Below are positions 40,260-54,821 of a DNA stretch of 64,000 nt, piece after piece. The position numbers were made by a program, and so were the translations under genes. This DNA is from Agromyces sp. S2-1-8 (GTDB taxonomy: Bacteria > Actinomycetota > Actinomycetes > Actinomycetales > Microbacteriaceae): contig NZ_JAJOLP010000001.1 in the NCBI RefSeq assembly GCF_021129215.1, forward strand, positions 2,480,001-2,544,000, in the 5' to 3' direction. Positions within the stretch are counted from its first letter, which is position 1. Every line of letters begins with the position of its first letter. A model generated the notes under the pieces. That model was given only the letters and a program-made list of their open reading frames with translations. It ran no database searches and was not told where the DNA came from.

Positions 40260-41249
40260 GTGATCGCCCCGATCAGCATCCCGAGCCCCGATTACGACTG
40301 GCGCACGATCGAGATCCCCGTGCCGTGGGGCATCATCCCGATCCAGACGTACGCGCTGTGCATCCTCGCCGGCATCATCCTGGCCGTGATCATCACCTCG
40401 CGGCGTCTCACGAAGCGCGGGGCCGAGCCCGGCGTCGTGCTCGACATCGCACTGTGGGCGGTGCCGCTCGGCATCATCGGCGCCCGTGCGTATCACGTGT
40501 TCACGCACCCGGCCGACTACTTCGCCGGGCAGGAGCCGTGGAAGGTCCTCGCGATCTGGGAGGGCGGCAACGCCATCTACGGTGCGCTCATCGGTGGCGC
40601 GATCGGTGTGATCATCGGCTGCCGGTTCACCGGACTCCGATTCTGGTCGTTCGCCGACGCGCTCGCGCCGGGCCTGTTGGTCGCCCAGGCCGTGGGCCGG
40701 CTCGGCAACTGGTTCAACCACGAGCTGTACGGCGCCCCCACCGACCTGCCGTGGGGTCTCGAGATCGAGTTCGGCAACCCGGCCTGGCCGCAGGGACTCG
40801 TCGAGGGGACGCTCTTCCACCCAACGTTCCTCTACGAGCTCATCTGGAACCTCCTCGGCGCTGCCGTGATCGTGATGCTCGAGCGCCGCATCAACCTGCG
40901 CTGGGGCAAGGCGTTCGCGATCTACCTCATCTGGTACGGGCTCGGTCGTTCGTTCTTCGAGTCGATCCGCGTCGACCCGAGCGAGATGTTCCTCGGCATC
41001 CGCGTGAACGTCTGGACCTCGTTCGCCGCGATCGTGCTCGGCATCGTGCTGTACCTCGTGCAGCGCCGTCGCCACACGGGTGACGAGCCCAGCCCGTACG
41101 TTCCCGGACGTGAATGGAAGGGCCCCGACGCTGAGGTAGACTCAGACGAAATCGAGTCCGACTCAGACTCTCTCGACGACGGCGTCGAGGGCGAGAACGA
41201 CCCCCAGGGCGAGACGGCGGCCACAAGCCCGAGCCGTACCACCTCGTAG
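40260..41249 (+). CDS. lgt: Prolipoprotein diacylglyceryl transferase
   Basis: 329 residues from GTG 40260. Membrane enzyme that attaches diacylglycerol to the lipobox Cys of preprolipoproteins. About seven helices are visible. The Lgt signature GRLGNWFNHELYGAPTDLPWG holds the conserved Arg, Asn and Glu residues, and HPTFLYELIWN and GLGRSFFESIRVD follow. The last 55 residues are an acidic, Ser/Asp-rich cytoplasmic tail (DSDEIESDSDSLDDG), common in actinobacterial members. Confidence 0.95.
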   Translation: MIAPISIPSPDYDWRTIEIPVPWGIIPIQTYALCILAGIILAVIITSRRLTKRGAEPGVVLDIALWAVPLGIIGARAYHVFTHPADYFAGQEPWKVLAIWEGGNAIYGALIGGAIGVIIGCRFTGLRFWSFADALAPGLLVAQAVGRLGNWFNHELYGAPTDLPWGLEIEFGNPAWPQGLVEGTLFHPTFLYELIWNLLGAAVIVMLERRINLRWGKAFAIYLIWYGLGRSFFESIRVDPSEMFLGIRVNVWTSFAAIVLGIVLYLVQRRRHTGDEPSPYVPGREWKGPDAEVDSDEIESDSDSLDDGVEGENDPQGETAATSPSRTTS

Positions 41250-41276
41250 GCAGGCCGCCCCACCCGTTCTCCGAAG

Positions 41277-41339
41277 CGACGCCGCACCATGCGTCGTGCA
41301 TCCCCGTGTAGGGCCGATGGCGTCCCCGCTTCCCCTTAG
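41277..41339 (+). promoter_or_regulatory. gltB leader with a hairpin and a 16-codon ORF
   Basis: The 109-base lgt-gltB gap holds CGACGC (41277-41282) paired with GCGTCG (41291-41296) around an 8-base loop. A short ORF (ATG 41289, TAG 41337-41339) begins in that loop and ends 19 bases before gltB. TAGGCA at 41247-41252 could be the -10. All of this is suggestive only. Confidence 0.3.
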
Positions 41340-41358
41340 TTGATGAGGACGGTTCCCT

Positions 41359-45915
<4,557 letters not shown>

Positions 45916-45936
<21 letters not shown>

Positions 45937-45989
45937 GATCCTTCAGACGCTGGGAACGGCTGCGCACATGAACTGCCTGGAGGTGACCA

Positions 45990-45997
<8 letters not shown>
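45916..45997 (+). repeat. 21-base direct repeat at the gltB end and the gltD start
   Basis: The same 21 bases, beginning CTGGAGGTGACC and ending AATGGCTGA, lie at 45916-45936 (gltB stop) and 45977-45997 (gltD start), offset by 61 bases. The 40 bases between the copies do not resemble flanking sequence. Confidence 0.9.
45929..45997 (+). CDS. Possible 22-residue ORF linking gltB to gltD
   Basis: The first repeat copy carries its own GGAGGT-spaced ATG (45929) that opens 22 codons ([14 protein letters not shown] then NCLEVTNG) and stops at TGA 45995-45997. It overlaps gltB by 8 bases and gltD by 8 bases, so ribosomes could pass from gltB through it into gltD. The second copy of the repeat supplies its last residues and stop. 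No homologue is known to me, and it may be a by-product of the duplication. Confidence 0.4.
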
Positions 45998-47447
<1,450 letters not shown>

Positions 47448-47523
47448 ACCCCAGGCGCGCCGCTCGGCGCGTCGTCCGAACCACGATCAGCGCCTCGGCG
47501 CGGAACACCGGGAGTAACACCAC

Positions 47524-48939
47524 ATGAGACGAGCGAAGATCGTCGCCACCCTCGGGCCGGCGACATCGAGCTACGAGCAGATCCGGGCGATCATCGATGC
47601 GGGCGTCGACGTCGCCCGCATGAACCTCAGCCACGGCACGTACGACGTCCACGAGGGCGTCTACCAGAACGTGCGCAAGGCGGCGGCCGACTCCGGCCGT
47701 GCGGTCGCCGTCCTCGTCGACCTGCAGGGGCCGAAGATCCGCCTCGGCAAGTTCGCCGACGGGCCGCACGAGCTCGCCGAGGGCGACATCTTCAAGATCA
47801 CCACTGAAGACATCCTCGGCACGAAGGAGATCGTCGGCACGACGTTCAAGGGGCTGCCGCAGGACGTGAAGCCCGGCGACTTCCTGCTCATCGACGACGG
47901 CAAGGTTCGGGTCGAGGTGCTCGAGACCGACGGCACGGTCGTCACGACCAAGGTCATCGTCGCGGGTCCCGTCTCGAACAACAAGGGCATCAACCTGCCC
48001 GGCGTCGCGGTCAACGTCCCGGCCCTCTCCGACAAGGACGAGGCCGACCTGCGCTGGGGCCTGGAGCTCGGCGCCGACCTCATCGCGCTGTCGTTCGTGC
48101 GCAACGCCGCCGACATCACCCGCGTGCACGAGATCATGGACGAGGTCGGCCGCCGCGTGCCCGTCGTCGCGAAGGTCGAGAAGCCGCAGGCGGTCGACGC
48201 GCTCGAGGAGATCACCGAGGCGTTCGACGCGGTCATGGTCGCGCGCGGCGACCTCGGCGTCGAGCTGCCGCTCGAGGCCGTGCCGATCGTGCAGAAGCGC
48301 GCCGTCGAGATCGCCCGCCGCCTCGCGAAGCCGGTCATCGTCGCGACGCAGATGCTCGAGTCGATGATCCACAGCCCCGTGCCGACGCGCGCCGAGACCT
48401 CCGACGTCGCGAACGCCGTCCTCGACGGCGCCGACGCGGTCATGCTCTCGGGCGAGACGAGCGTGGGGGAGTACCCCGTGATCACGGTGCAGACCATGGC
48501 CCGCATCATCGAGTCGACCGAACAGCACGGGCTCGACCGGATCGCCCCGCTCGGCACGAAGCCGCGCACCCAGTCGGGCGCCATCACCGCCGCCGCGGTC
48601 GAGGTCGCCGACTTCGTCGAGGCGAAGTACCTCTGCGTGTTCACCGAGTCGGGCGAGACGGTGCGCCGCATGACGCGCCTGCGCTCGAAGATCCCGATCC
48701 TGGCGTTCACGCCCGACCCCGCGATCCGACGCCGCATGGCGCTCAACTGGGGCGTCGAGTCGTTCGTGGTCTCGCGCGTCACCCACACCGACCAGATGGT
48801 CGGGCAGGTCGACGAGGCGCTCGCGAAGACCGGCAAGGCGGTCAACGGCGAGAAGGTCGTCATCATCTCGGGTTCGCCTCCCGGCATTCCGGGCACCACG
48901 AACGACGTGCGCGTGCACGTCGTCGGCGAGGTGCTCTAG
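47524..48939 (+). CDS. pyk: Pyruvate kinase
   Basis: 471 residues. Makes pyruvate and ATP from phosphoenolpyruvate. Motifs: RAKIVATLGPATSS, ARMNLSHG, LVDLQGPKIRLG, the catalytic VAKVEKPQAVDAL with the key Lys, MVARGDLGVELP, and ATQMLESMI. The allosteric C-terminal domain ends HVVGEVL. A GGGAG ribosome-binding site lies at 47511-47515. A 7-base GC hairpin (47456-47471) sits in the gltD-pyk gap and may be a weak terminator, so pyk probably has its own promoter, though I cannot place it. Confidence 0.97.
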   Translation: MRRAKIVATLGPATSSYEQIRAIIDAGVDVARMNLSHGTYDVHEGVYQNVRKAAADSGRAVAVLVDLQGPKIRLGKFADGPHELAEGDIFKITTEDILGTKEIVGTTFKGLPQDVKPGDFLLIDDGKVRVEVLETDGTVVTTKVIVAGPVSNNKGINLPGVAVNVPALSDKDEADLRWGLELGADLIALSFVRNAADITRVHEIMDEVGRRVPVVAKVEKPQAVDALEEITEAFDAVMVARGDLGVELPLEAVPIVQKRAVEIARRLAKPVIVATQMLESMIHSPVPTRAETSDVANAVLDGADAVMLSGETSVGEYPVITVQTMARIIESTEQHGLDRIAPLGTKPRTQSGAITAAAVEVADFVEAKYLCVFTESGETVRRMTRLRSKIPILAFTPDPAIRRRMALNWGVESFVVSRVTHTDQMVGQVDEALAKTGKAVNGEKVVIISGSPPGIPGTTNDVRVHVVGEVL

Positions 48940-48951
48940 CGGTTCCTCGGT

Positions 48952-48981
48952 GAAGGGTCGGTCAGGAATGACCGGCCCTTC
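48952..48981 (+). terminator. Terminator hairpin after pyk
   Basis: GAAGGGTCGGTCA (48952-48964) pairs with TGACCGGCCCTTC (48969-48981), 13 pairs with one G-U, around the loop GGAA. It starts 12 bases after the pyk stop. Confidence 0.75.
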
Positions 48982-49028
48982 GCCGTCTTCCGGGCACCGC
49001 GGCGGGATGCCTCGGTCGCGCGTCGTGG

Positions 49029-49034
49029 CAGAAT
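49029..49034 (+). promoter_or_regulatory. -10 element CAGAAT for the START-like gene
   Basis: CAGAAT is followed by 6 bases and GTG 49041. Only its first base departs from TAGAAT. Confidence 0.4.
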
Positions 49035-49040
49035 CCGATC

Positions 49041-49496
49041 GTGGTCGTGAGATTCGAGTGCCGGACGGTCCTCGCCCTGAGCCCGTCGGAGGCGTTCGAG
49101 CGCTCGCTCGACATCGACCTGCACATGGCGTCGATGGCACGCTCCCGCGAGCGCGCCGTCGCCGGGGTGACGTCGGGCAGGATCGGGCCCGGCGAGCAGG
49201 TGACCTGGCGCGCGTGGCACTTCGGCGTTCCGCTCAGCATGACGAGCCGCATCACCGCGTACGACGAACCGCGATGCTTCATCGACGAACAGGTGCGCGG
49301 CCCGTTCCGGTCGTTTCGTCATGTGCACCGGTTCGAACCGACCGCCGACGGCACCGGCGCGATCATGACCGACGAGGTCGAGTTCGACGCGCCGTTCGGC
49401 CCGCTCGGTCGGATCGCGGAGGTCGTGCTCGGGCCCTATCTGCGGCATCTCATCGAGGCTCGGAACGCCCACCTCGCGGAGCGCGGGACGGGCTGA
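49041..49496 (+). CDS. SRPBCC (START/Bet v1-like) family protein
   Basis: 151 residues from GTG 49041. The pattern is that of a Bet v1-fold polyketide-cyclase/SRPBCC protein. It opens with a beta strand and helix (RTVLALSPSEAFERSLDIDLHMASM). A strand-rich middle follows (GPGEQVTWRAWHFGVPLSMTSRI, then CFIDEQVRGPFRSFRHVHRFEP). The long C-terminal helix begins GRIAEVVLGPYLRHLIEARN. The ligand and role are unknown. It stands alone, with the pyk terminator upstream and the minus-strand tRNA-Leu downstream. Confidence 0.75.
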   Translation: MVVRFECRTVLALSPSEAFERSLDIDLHMASMARSRERAVAGVTSGRIGPGEQVTWRAWHFGVPLSMTSRITAYDEPRCFIDEQVRGPFRSFRHVHRFEPTADGTGAIMTDEVEFDAPFGPLGRIAEVVLGPYLRHLIEARNAHLAERGTG

Positions 49497-49518
49497 TACG
49501 CGAACGCCGCGCGGGCGA

Positions 49519-49604
49519 TGGTGCCGGTGGTGGGGGTCGAACCCACACGCCCTTTCGGGCAAAGCATTTTGAGTGCTCCGCGTCTGCCATTCCGCCACAC
49601 CGGC
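49519..49604 (-). tRNA. tRNA-Leu, anticodon CAA
   Basis: On the minus strand the gene runs 49604 to 49519 including an encoded CCA. Acceptor arm GCCGGTG pairs with CACCGGC, followed by A and CCA. The anticodon stem GAGCA/TGCTT encloses CTCAAAA, giving anticodon CAA (reads UUG). A long variable arm (TGCCCGAAAGGGC) and the T-loop GTTCGACCC are present, as expected for a class II tRNA. Any plus-strand ORF across it is an artefact. Confidence 0.97.
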
Positions 49605-49627
49605 CAGAGGCCTCGCCCAGAATACCG

Positions 49628-49633
49628 TAGGCT
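49628..49633 (+). promoter_or_regulatory. -10 element TAGGCT for the ANTAR regulator
   Basis: TAGGCT is followed by 7 bases and GTG 49641, a leaderless-type start. Confidence 0.5.
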
Positions 49634-49640
49634 TTCCTGC

Positions 49641-50249
49641 GTGACTGACACCGAATCAACTCAGCCGGCAGCTCCGCGCCGCGTGGTCGTGGCAGAAGAT
49701 GAGTCGCTCATCCGCCTCGACATCGTCGAGATCCTGCGCGACAACGGCTACGAGGTCGTCGGCGAGGCGGGCGACGGCGAGACCGCCGTGGCGCTTGCGA
49801 CCGAACTGCGCCCCGATCTCGTCATCATGGACGTCAAGATGCCGCAGCTCGACGGCATCTCCGCGGCCGAGCGCCTCTCGAAGGGCCACATCGCCCCGGT
49901 CGTGCTGCTGACCGCCTTCAGCCAGAAGGAGCTGGTCGAGCGCGCGAGCGAGGCCGGTGCACTGGCCTACGTCGTGAAGCCCTTCACCCCGAACGACCTG
50001 CTGCCGGCGATCGAGATCGCCCTGGCCCGCCACGCGCAGATCATCGCCCTCGAGGCCGAGGTCGGCGACCTCGTCGAGCGCTTCGAGACCCGCAAGCTCG
50101 TCGACCGGGCGAAGGGCCTCCTCAACGAGAAGATGGGCCTCTCCGAGCCCGAGGCGTTCCGCTGGATCCAGAAGGCGTCGATGGATCGCCGCCTCACGAT
50201 GAAGGACGTCTCGCAGGCGATCATCGAACAGCTCGCGCCCAAGAAGTAG
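49641..50249 (+). CDS. pdtaR: ANTAR-domain response regulator, PdtaR-like
   Basis: 202 residues from GTG 49641. The receiver domain has VVVAEDESLIRLDIVEIL with the acidic pocket, the phospho-acceptor Asp in LVIMDVKMPQLDG, the Thr of LLTAFS and the Lys of YVVKPF. The C-terminal ANTAR RNA-binding domain has LVDRAKGLLNEKMGLSEPEAFRWIQKASMDRRLTM, read in parts. PdtaR-type regulators are phosphorylated by the cytosolic kinase PdtaS and act on terminator hairpins in mRNA. No kinase gene is adjacent. The frame upstream of 49641 crosses the tRNA and is not coding. Confidence 0.93.
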   Translation: MTDTESTQPAAPRRVVVAEDESLIRLDIVEILRDNGYEVVGEAGDGETAVALATELRPDLVIMDVKMPQLDGISAAERLSKGHIAPVVLLTAFSQKELVERASEAGALAYVVKPFTPNDLLPAIEIALARHAQIIALEAEVGDLVERFETRKLVDRAKGLLNEKMGLSEPEAFRWIQKASMDRRLTMKDVSQAIIEQLAPKK

Positions 50250-50265
50250 GGCCCGCAGAACATCG

Positions 50266-50315
50266 AACGGCGGATGCCTCGACGAGCACGGTCTCGTCGA
50301 GGCATCCGCCGTTCG
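50266..50315. terminator. Perfect 22-bp hairpin between the ANTAR regulator and polA
   Basis: The left arm 50266-50287 (GAACGGCGGATGCCTC, then GACGAG) is fully complementary to 50294-50315, with the 6-base loop CACGGT. It is the strongest stem in the window and should terminate transcription without a U-run. Each arm contains one copy of the nonamer GGATGCCTC/GAGGCATCC. Confidence 0.85.
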
Positions 50316-50380
50316 TGGTCGCGGCACGTGGGCCGGGGCCGGGAGCCGGCCGGACGTCCGGCGGTGTCGGCGGCCGCTTG

Positions 50381-50386
50381 TAGGCT
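50381..50386 (+). promoter_or_regulatory. -10 element TAGGCT for polA
   Basis: TAGGCT is followed by 6 bases and GTG 50393, a leaderless-type start. Confidence 0.55.
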
Positions 50387-50392
50387 GGTGCG

Positions 50393-53080
50393 GTGACGGA
50401 CGCAGACAAGCCCACCCTCCTCGTCGTCGATGGCCACTCGCTGGCCTTCCGAGCCTTCTACGCCCTTCCGGTCGACAGCTTCACGACGCGCGACGGTCAG
50501 CACACGAACGCCATCCACGGCTTCCTCTCGATGCTGCTGCTCCTGCTCCAGAACGAGAAGCCCACGCACCTCGCGGTCGCGTTCGACGTGTCGCGGCACT
50601 CCTTCCGCACGCGCGAGTACGCCGAGTACAAGGGCACCCGGGGCGAGACCCCGCCCGAGTTCAAGGGCCAGGTGCCGCTGCTGCAAGAGGCCTTGCAGGC
50701 GATGGGGATCCAGGTCCTCGAGAAAGAGGACTTCGAGGCCGATGACATCCTCGCGACCCTGGCGGCGCGCGGGCGCACCGAGGGCTATCGCGTGCTGCTC
50801 GTCTCGGGCGACCGCGACACCATCCAGCTGGTGAACGACGACGTCACGCTGCTCTACCCGAACGCCCAGGGCGTCTCGCAGCTCAAGCGGTACGACCCCG
50901 AGGCGGTCGTCGAGCGGTACGGCATCCGCCCCGAGCAGTACCCCGACGTCGCGGCACTCGTCGGTGAGACGAGCGACAACCTGACCGGCATCACGAAGGT
51001 GGGCGAGAAGACCGCGGTCAAGTGGCTCGGGCTCTACGGCGACCTCGACGGCATCCTCGCCCACGCCGACGAGATCAAGGGCGTCGTCGGGCAGAACCTG
51101 CGCGACGAGAAAGAGAACGCGATCCGCAATCGCAAGCTCAACCGTCTCGTCGACGACGTCGAACTCGACGTCGTGATCCCCGAGCTCGCCGCGCGTCCGA
51201 TCGACATCGAAGCGGTCCGCCCGCTCTTCGAGCGGCTCGAGTTCCGCACGCTCTTCGAGCGCCTGCGCAAGCTCGCGGCGGGCGAGACGAACGGCAACGG
51301 CAACGGGGCGGCGCCCGCGGCCGAGCCGGCACCGCTCATCGCCGCGCCGACGATGCCGACCTCGCAGAGCCTCGCCGGCGCCGAACTCGCGGCGTGGCTC
51401 GAGCGCGCCGTCGCCGCAGAGCCCGCGGGGCTCGGCCTCAGCCTCGAGGTCATCGACGGCCTCGTGGTGGGTGCCGGCATTGCGACGGCGACCGAGACGG
51501 TGCACCTCGCCTGGCGATCCGGCGCGGCCGAAGCAGGGCCGTTCGAGGCGTGGCTCGCCTCCGACTCCCCGAAGATCATGACCGATGCGAAGCCGCAGCT
51601 CGAGGCACTCGCGCGATCCGGTCTCGCCCTCGACGGGCTCGTCCTCGACACGCTCGTGGCCGGCTGGCTCGTGCGACCGAACCTGGTCGAGAAGACCCTG
51701 CCCGACCTCGTCGACCGCTACCTCGGCGAGACGGTGCCGCAGGCCGATCCCGCGCAGCTCGTCCCCGAAGAGGGCACCGACGCCGGCGCGCCGGAGTACG
51801 CGTGGTTCACGGTGCGCGTGGCGCCCGCCGTTCTGCGTGCCCTGCCCGAGCGGTCGCGTCAGCTGCTCGCCGACATCGAGATGCCGCTCGTCCCCGTGCT
51901 GGCCGCGATGGAGTTGCGCGGCGTGACCGTCGACCACGCCGAGCTCGCAGCGCTGTCCGCCGAACTCGGCGAGCGGGCCGCCGGCCTCGCCGAGGCCGCG
52001 TACGCGGAGATCGGTCGCGAGGTGAACCTCGGCTCGCCGAAGCAGTTGCAGGAGGTGCTGTTCGACCAGCTCGGCATGCCGAAGACGCGCGCCACGAAGA
52101 CCGGCTACACGACGGATGCGAGTGCGCTGGCCGACCTCCAGGAGTCCAGCCCGCACCCGTTCCTCGGCTACCTGCTCGAGCACCGCGATGCGACCAAGCT
52201 GCGCCAGATCGTCGATTCGCTCGACAAGTCGATCGCGGCCGACGGCCGCATCCACACGAACTACGGCCAGATCGGCGCGGCGACCGGGCGCATGTCGTCG
52301 AACGATCCGAACCTGCAGAACATCCCGATCCGTACCGAAGACGGGCGACGCATCCGAAAGGCGTTCCGCCACGGTGCCGGGTACGCAGAACTCCTGACGG
52401 CCGACTATTCGCAGATCGAGATGCGCATCATGGCGCACCTCTCCGGCGACCCCGGGCTCATCGAGGCGTTCAACGCGGGCGAAGACCTGCACCGGTTCGT
52501 GGGTGCGCGCGTGTTCGCGGTCGACCCCGCCGACGTCACGCCGCTCATGCGCACGAAGGTCAAGGCGATGTCGTACGGCCTCGCCTACGGCTTGAGCGCG
52601 TTCGGCCTCTCGAAGCAGCTGCGCATCGATCGCGCTGAGGCGCAGCAGCTCATGCGCGAGTACTTCGAGCGCTTCGGAGCGGTGCGCGACTACCTGCGCG
52701 GCGTGGTCGAGCAGGCGAAGATCGACGGCTACACGGAGACGATCTTCGGCCGGCGCCGTCCGTTCCCCGACCTCAACAGCCCGAACCGCGTGCACCGCGA
52801 GAACGCGGAGCGCGCCGCGCTCAATTCGCCGATCCAGGGTTCGGCCGCCGACATCATGAAGATCGCGATGGTCGGCGTCGAGCGCGAGATCCGCGCGCAG
52901 GGGCTCGAGAGCCGCATGCTGCTCACCGTCCACGACGAGCTCATCTTCGAGGTGGCGGGCGGCGAATCCGAGGCGCTCGAGGCGCTCGTGCGCGACAAGA
53001 TGGCGAACGCGGCCGAACTCAAGGTGCCGCTCGACGTACAGGTCGGGCGGGGCAGCGACTGGGAGGACGCGGCGCACTGA
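50393..53080 (+). CDS. polA: DNA polymerase I
   Basis: 895 residues from GTG 50393. Gap filling and Okazaki-fragment processing. Residues 1-300 are an intact 5'-nuclease (LLVVDGHSLAFRAFYAL, EADDILATLA, GDRDTIQLV, GETSDNLTGITKVGEKTA). The middle 3'-5' exonuclease domain lacks the DxE metal motif (the place reads GLSLEVIDGLVVGAG), so no proofreading is expected. The polymerase domain has motif A DYSQIEMRIMAH, motif B RTKVKAMSYGLAYGLSAFG and motif C VHDELIFEV. Motif B has Tyr where E. coli has Phe762, which in mycobacterial Pol I goes with efficient dideoxynucleotide use. A small TCGAGG/CCTCGA hairpin follows at 53081-53095. Confidence 0.97.
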   Translation: MTDADKPTLLVVDGHSLAFRAFYALPVDSFTTRDGQHTNAIHGFLSMLLLLLQNEKPTHLAVAFDVSRHSFRTREYAEYKGTRGETPPEFKGQVPLLQEALQAMGIQVLEKEDFEADDILATLAARGRTEGYRVLLVSGDRDTIQLVNDDVTLLYPNAQGVSQLKRYDPEAVVERYGIRPEQYPDVAALVGETSDNLTGITKVGEKTAVKWLGLYGDLDGILAHADEIKGVVGQNLRDEKENAIRNRKLNRLVDDVELDVVIPELAARPIDIEAVRPLFERLEFRTLFERLRKLAAGETNGNGNGAAPAAEPAPLIAAPTMPTSQSLAGAELAAWLERAVAAEPAGLGLSLEVIDGLVVGAGIATATETVHLAWRSGAAEAGPFEAWLASDSPKIMTDAKPQLEALARSGLALDGLVLDTLVAGWLVRPNLVEKTLPDLVDRYLGETVPQADPAQLVPEEGTDAGAPEYAWFTVRVAPAVLRALPERSRQLLADIEMPLVPVLAAMELRGVTVDHAELAALSAELGERAAGLAEAAYAEIGREVNLGSPKQLQEVLFDQLGMPKTRATKTGYTTDASALADLQESSPHPFLGYLLEHRDATKLRQIVDSLDKSIAADGRIHTNYGQIGAATGRMSSNDPNLQNIPIRTEDGRRIRKAFRHGAGYAELLTADYSQIEMRIMAHLSGDPGLIEAFNAGEDLHRFVGARVFAVDPADVTPLMRTKVKAMSYGLAYGLSAFGLSKQLRIDRAEAQQLMREYFERFGAVRDYLRGVVEQAKIDGYTETIFGRRRPFPDLNSPNRVHRENAERAALNSPIQGSAADIMKIAMVGVEREIRAQGLESRMLLTVHDELIFEVAGGESEALEALVRDKMANAAELKVPLDVQVGRGSDWEDAAH

Positions 53081-53121
53081 TCGAGGGATCCTCGACGTCG
53101 ACACGGGCGGGTTCGCTGTCC

Positions 53122-53127
53122 TAGGTT
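53122..53127 (+). promoter_or_regulatory. -10 element TAGGTT for the DUF885 gene
   Basis: TAGGTT is followed by 6 bases and ATG 53134. The spacer CGGAGG could also serve as a ribosome-binding site if a longer transcript exists. Confidence 0.45.
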
Positions 53128-53133
53128 CGGAGG

Positions 53134-54807
53134 ATGGCATCGAGTGAGCGCACCCCGACCGACGTCGACCGCATCGCCGAAGGCTGGGTCGACACGCTGG
53201 TCGACCTCGACCCGAGCATCGGCACCTACATCGGCCGGACGAGCCACGACGACCGGCTCGCCGACTACTCGCCGGCCGGGCACGAGCGGCGGGTCGCCGC
53301 GATCCGCGAGGCGGCCGCCGCGCTTCGGGCCGCCGACCCGGCCGACGACGTCGACCGCATCACGGTCGCGGACCTCGGCTCCGAGCTGGAGCTCGAGCTC
53401 GCCCGGCACGACGCCGGGCTCCACCTCCGGGACCTCAACGTGATCGCGAGCCCGACGCAGGAGATCCGCGACGTGTTCGACCTCATGCCGACCGCCGAGG
53501 TCGACGACTGGTCGCGCATCGCGAATCGCCTCGGAGCGGTCCCGGGCGCGCTCGACGGCTACATCGAGACCCTGCGCGCGGGCGTCGGGGCGGGCATCGT
53601 CCCCGCGGTCCGGCAGGTGCACGAGGTCGCGGCGCAGGCGCGGCGCATCGCGAAGGCCGACGGCTTCTTCGCGACGTTCGCCGCGAGCGCGAAGGCGGGG
53701 GAGTCCGAGCTCCCCGACGCGCTTCGGCGCGACCTCGAGGCGGGCGCCGGCACGGCGAGCGAGGCGTACGACCGGCTCGCCGAGTTCCTCGAGTCCGAGC
53801 TCGCGCCGGTAGCGGGCGACGCCGATGCCGTCGGCCGCGACATCTACGCCCTCGAGTCGCGGCGCTTCCTCGGCGCCGTGATCGACCTCGACGAGACCTA
53901 CGAATGGGGCATCGAAGAACTCGCGCGCATGGTCGCCGAGCAGGAGTCGATCGCGAACGAGATCAAGCCCGGGGCATCCGTTGCCGAGGCCATCGCGTTC
54001 CTCGACGACGATCCGAGCCGCAAGCTGCACGGCACCGACGCACTCCAACGGTGGATGCAGGAGACCAGCGACCGCGCGGTCGCGGAGCTCGCCGGCACGC
54101 AGTTCGACATCCCCGCCGAGATCCGCACCCTCGAGTGCATGATCGCCCCCACCCAGGAGGGCGGCATCTACTACACGGGCCCGAGCGACGACTTCTCACG
54201 GCCAGGTCGCATGTGGTGGTCGGTGCCGGAGGGCGTCACCGAGTTCGACACCTGGCGCGAACTCACCACGGTCTACCACGAGGGGGTCCCGGGTCACCAC
54301 CTCCAGATCGGCCAGGCGGTCGTCAACCGCGGCCAGCTCAACACCTGGCGCCGGCAGCTCGCCGGCACGTCGGGTCACGCCGAGGGATGGGCGCTCTACG
54401 CAGAGCGTCTGATGCAGGGGCTCGGCTACCTCGACGATCCGGCCGACCGGCTCGGCATGCTCGACGGCCAGCGCATGCGCGCCGCCCGCGTCGTGCTCGA
54501 CATCGGCGTGCACCTCGGCAAGCAGCGCCCCGACGGGCAGGGAGTCTGGACGGGCGACTACGCCTTCGAGTTCCTCGGGCAGAACGTCAACATGAACGAG
54601 GGCTTCGTGCGCTTCGAGGTGCACCGCTACCTCGGCTGGCCGGGGCAGGCACCCTCGTACAAGGTGGGCCAGCGCATCTGGGAGCAGCTGCGCGACGAGG
54701 TCGCCCGCCGGGAGGGCTCCGGCTTCGACATCCGCGACTTCCACCGGCGCGCGCTGGCGCTCGGCGGCGTCGGACTCGACACACTGCGCTCCGCGCTGCT
54801 CGGCTGA
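53134..54807 (+). CDS. DUF885 family putative zinc metallopeptidase
   Basis: 557 residues, no signal peptide, so probably cytoplasmic. The DUF885 zinc motif HEGVPGHH lies at residues 382-389, with the further Glu ligand in TSGHAEGWALYAERL. VFDLMPTAEVDDW and YTGPSDDFSRPGRMWW are other family blocks. DUF885 proteins are predicted gluzincin-like peptidases; the substrate is unknown. A gene for a TIGR01777-type epimerase follows after 14 bases, probably in the same transcript. Confidence 0.88.
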   Translation: MASSERTPTDVDRIAEGWVDTLVDLDPSIGTYIGRTSHDDRLADYSPAGHERRVAAIREAAAALRAADPADDVDRITVADLGSELELELARHDAGLHLRDLNVIASPTQEIRDVFDLMPTAEVDDWSRIANRLGAVPGALDGYIETLRAGVGAGIVPAVRQVHEVAAQARRIAKADGFFATFAASAKAGESELPDALRRDLEAGAGTASEAYDRLAEFLESELAPVAGDADAVGRDIYALESRRFLGAVIDLDETYEWGIEELARMVAEQESIANEIKPGASVAEAIAFLDDDPSRKLHGTDALQRWMQETSDRAVAELAGTQFDIPAEIRTLECMIAPTQEGGIYYTGPSDDFSRPGRMWWSVPEGVTEFDTWRELTTVYHEGVPGHHLQIGQAVVNRGQLNTWRRQLAGTSGHAEGWALYAERLMQGLGYLDDPADRLGMLDGQRMRAARVVLDIGVHLGKQRPDGQGVWTGDYAFEFLGQNVNMNEGFVRFEVHRYLGWPGQAPSYKVGQRIWEQLRDEVARREGSGFDIRDFHRRALALGGVGLDTLRSALLG

Positions 54808-54821
54808 GTCCCGGGCGCGAC

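Noticed and set aside
49518-49640. N-terminal extension of the ANTAR regulator to 49518
   Set aside because: This stretch is the antisense of tRNA-Leu plus the -10 element; the receiver domain begins properly from GTG 49641.
53081-53095. TCGAGG-GAT-CCTCGA hairpin after polA as a terminator
   Set aside because: Only 6 bp with a 3-base loop and no U-run; too weak to call alone, so it is mentioned only under polA.
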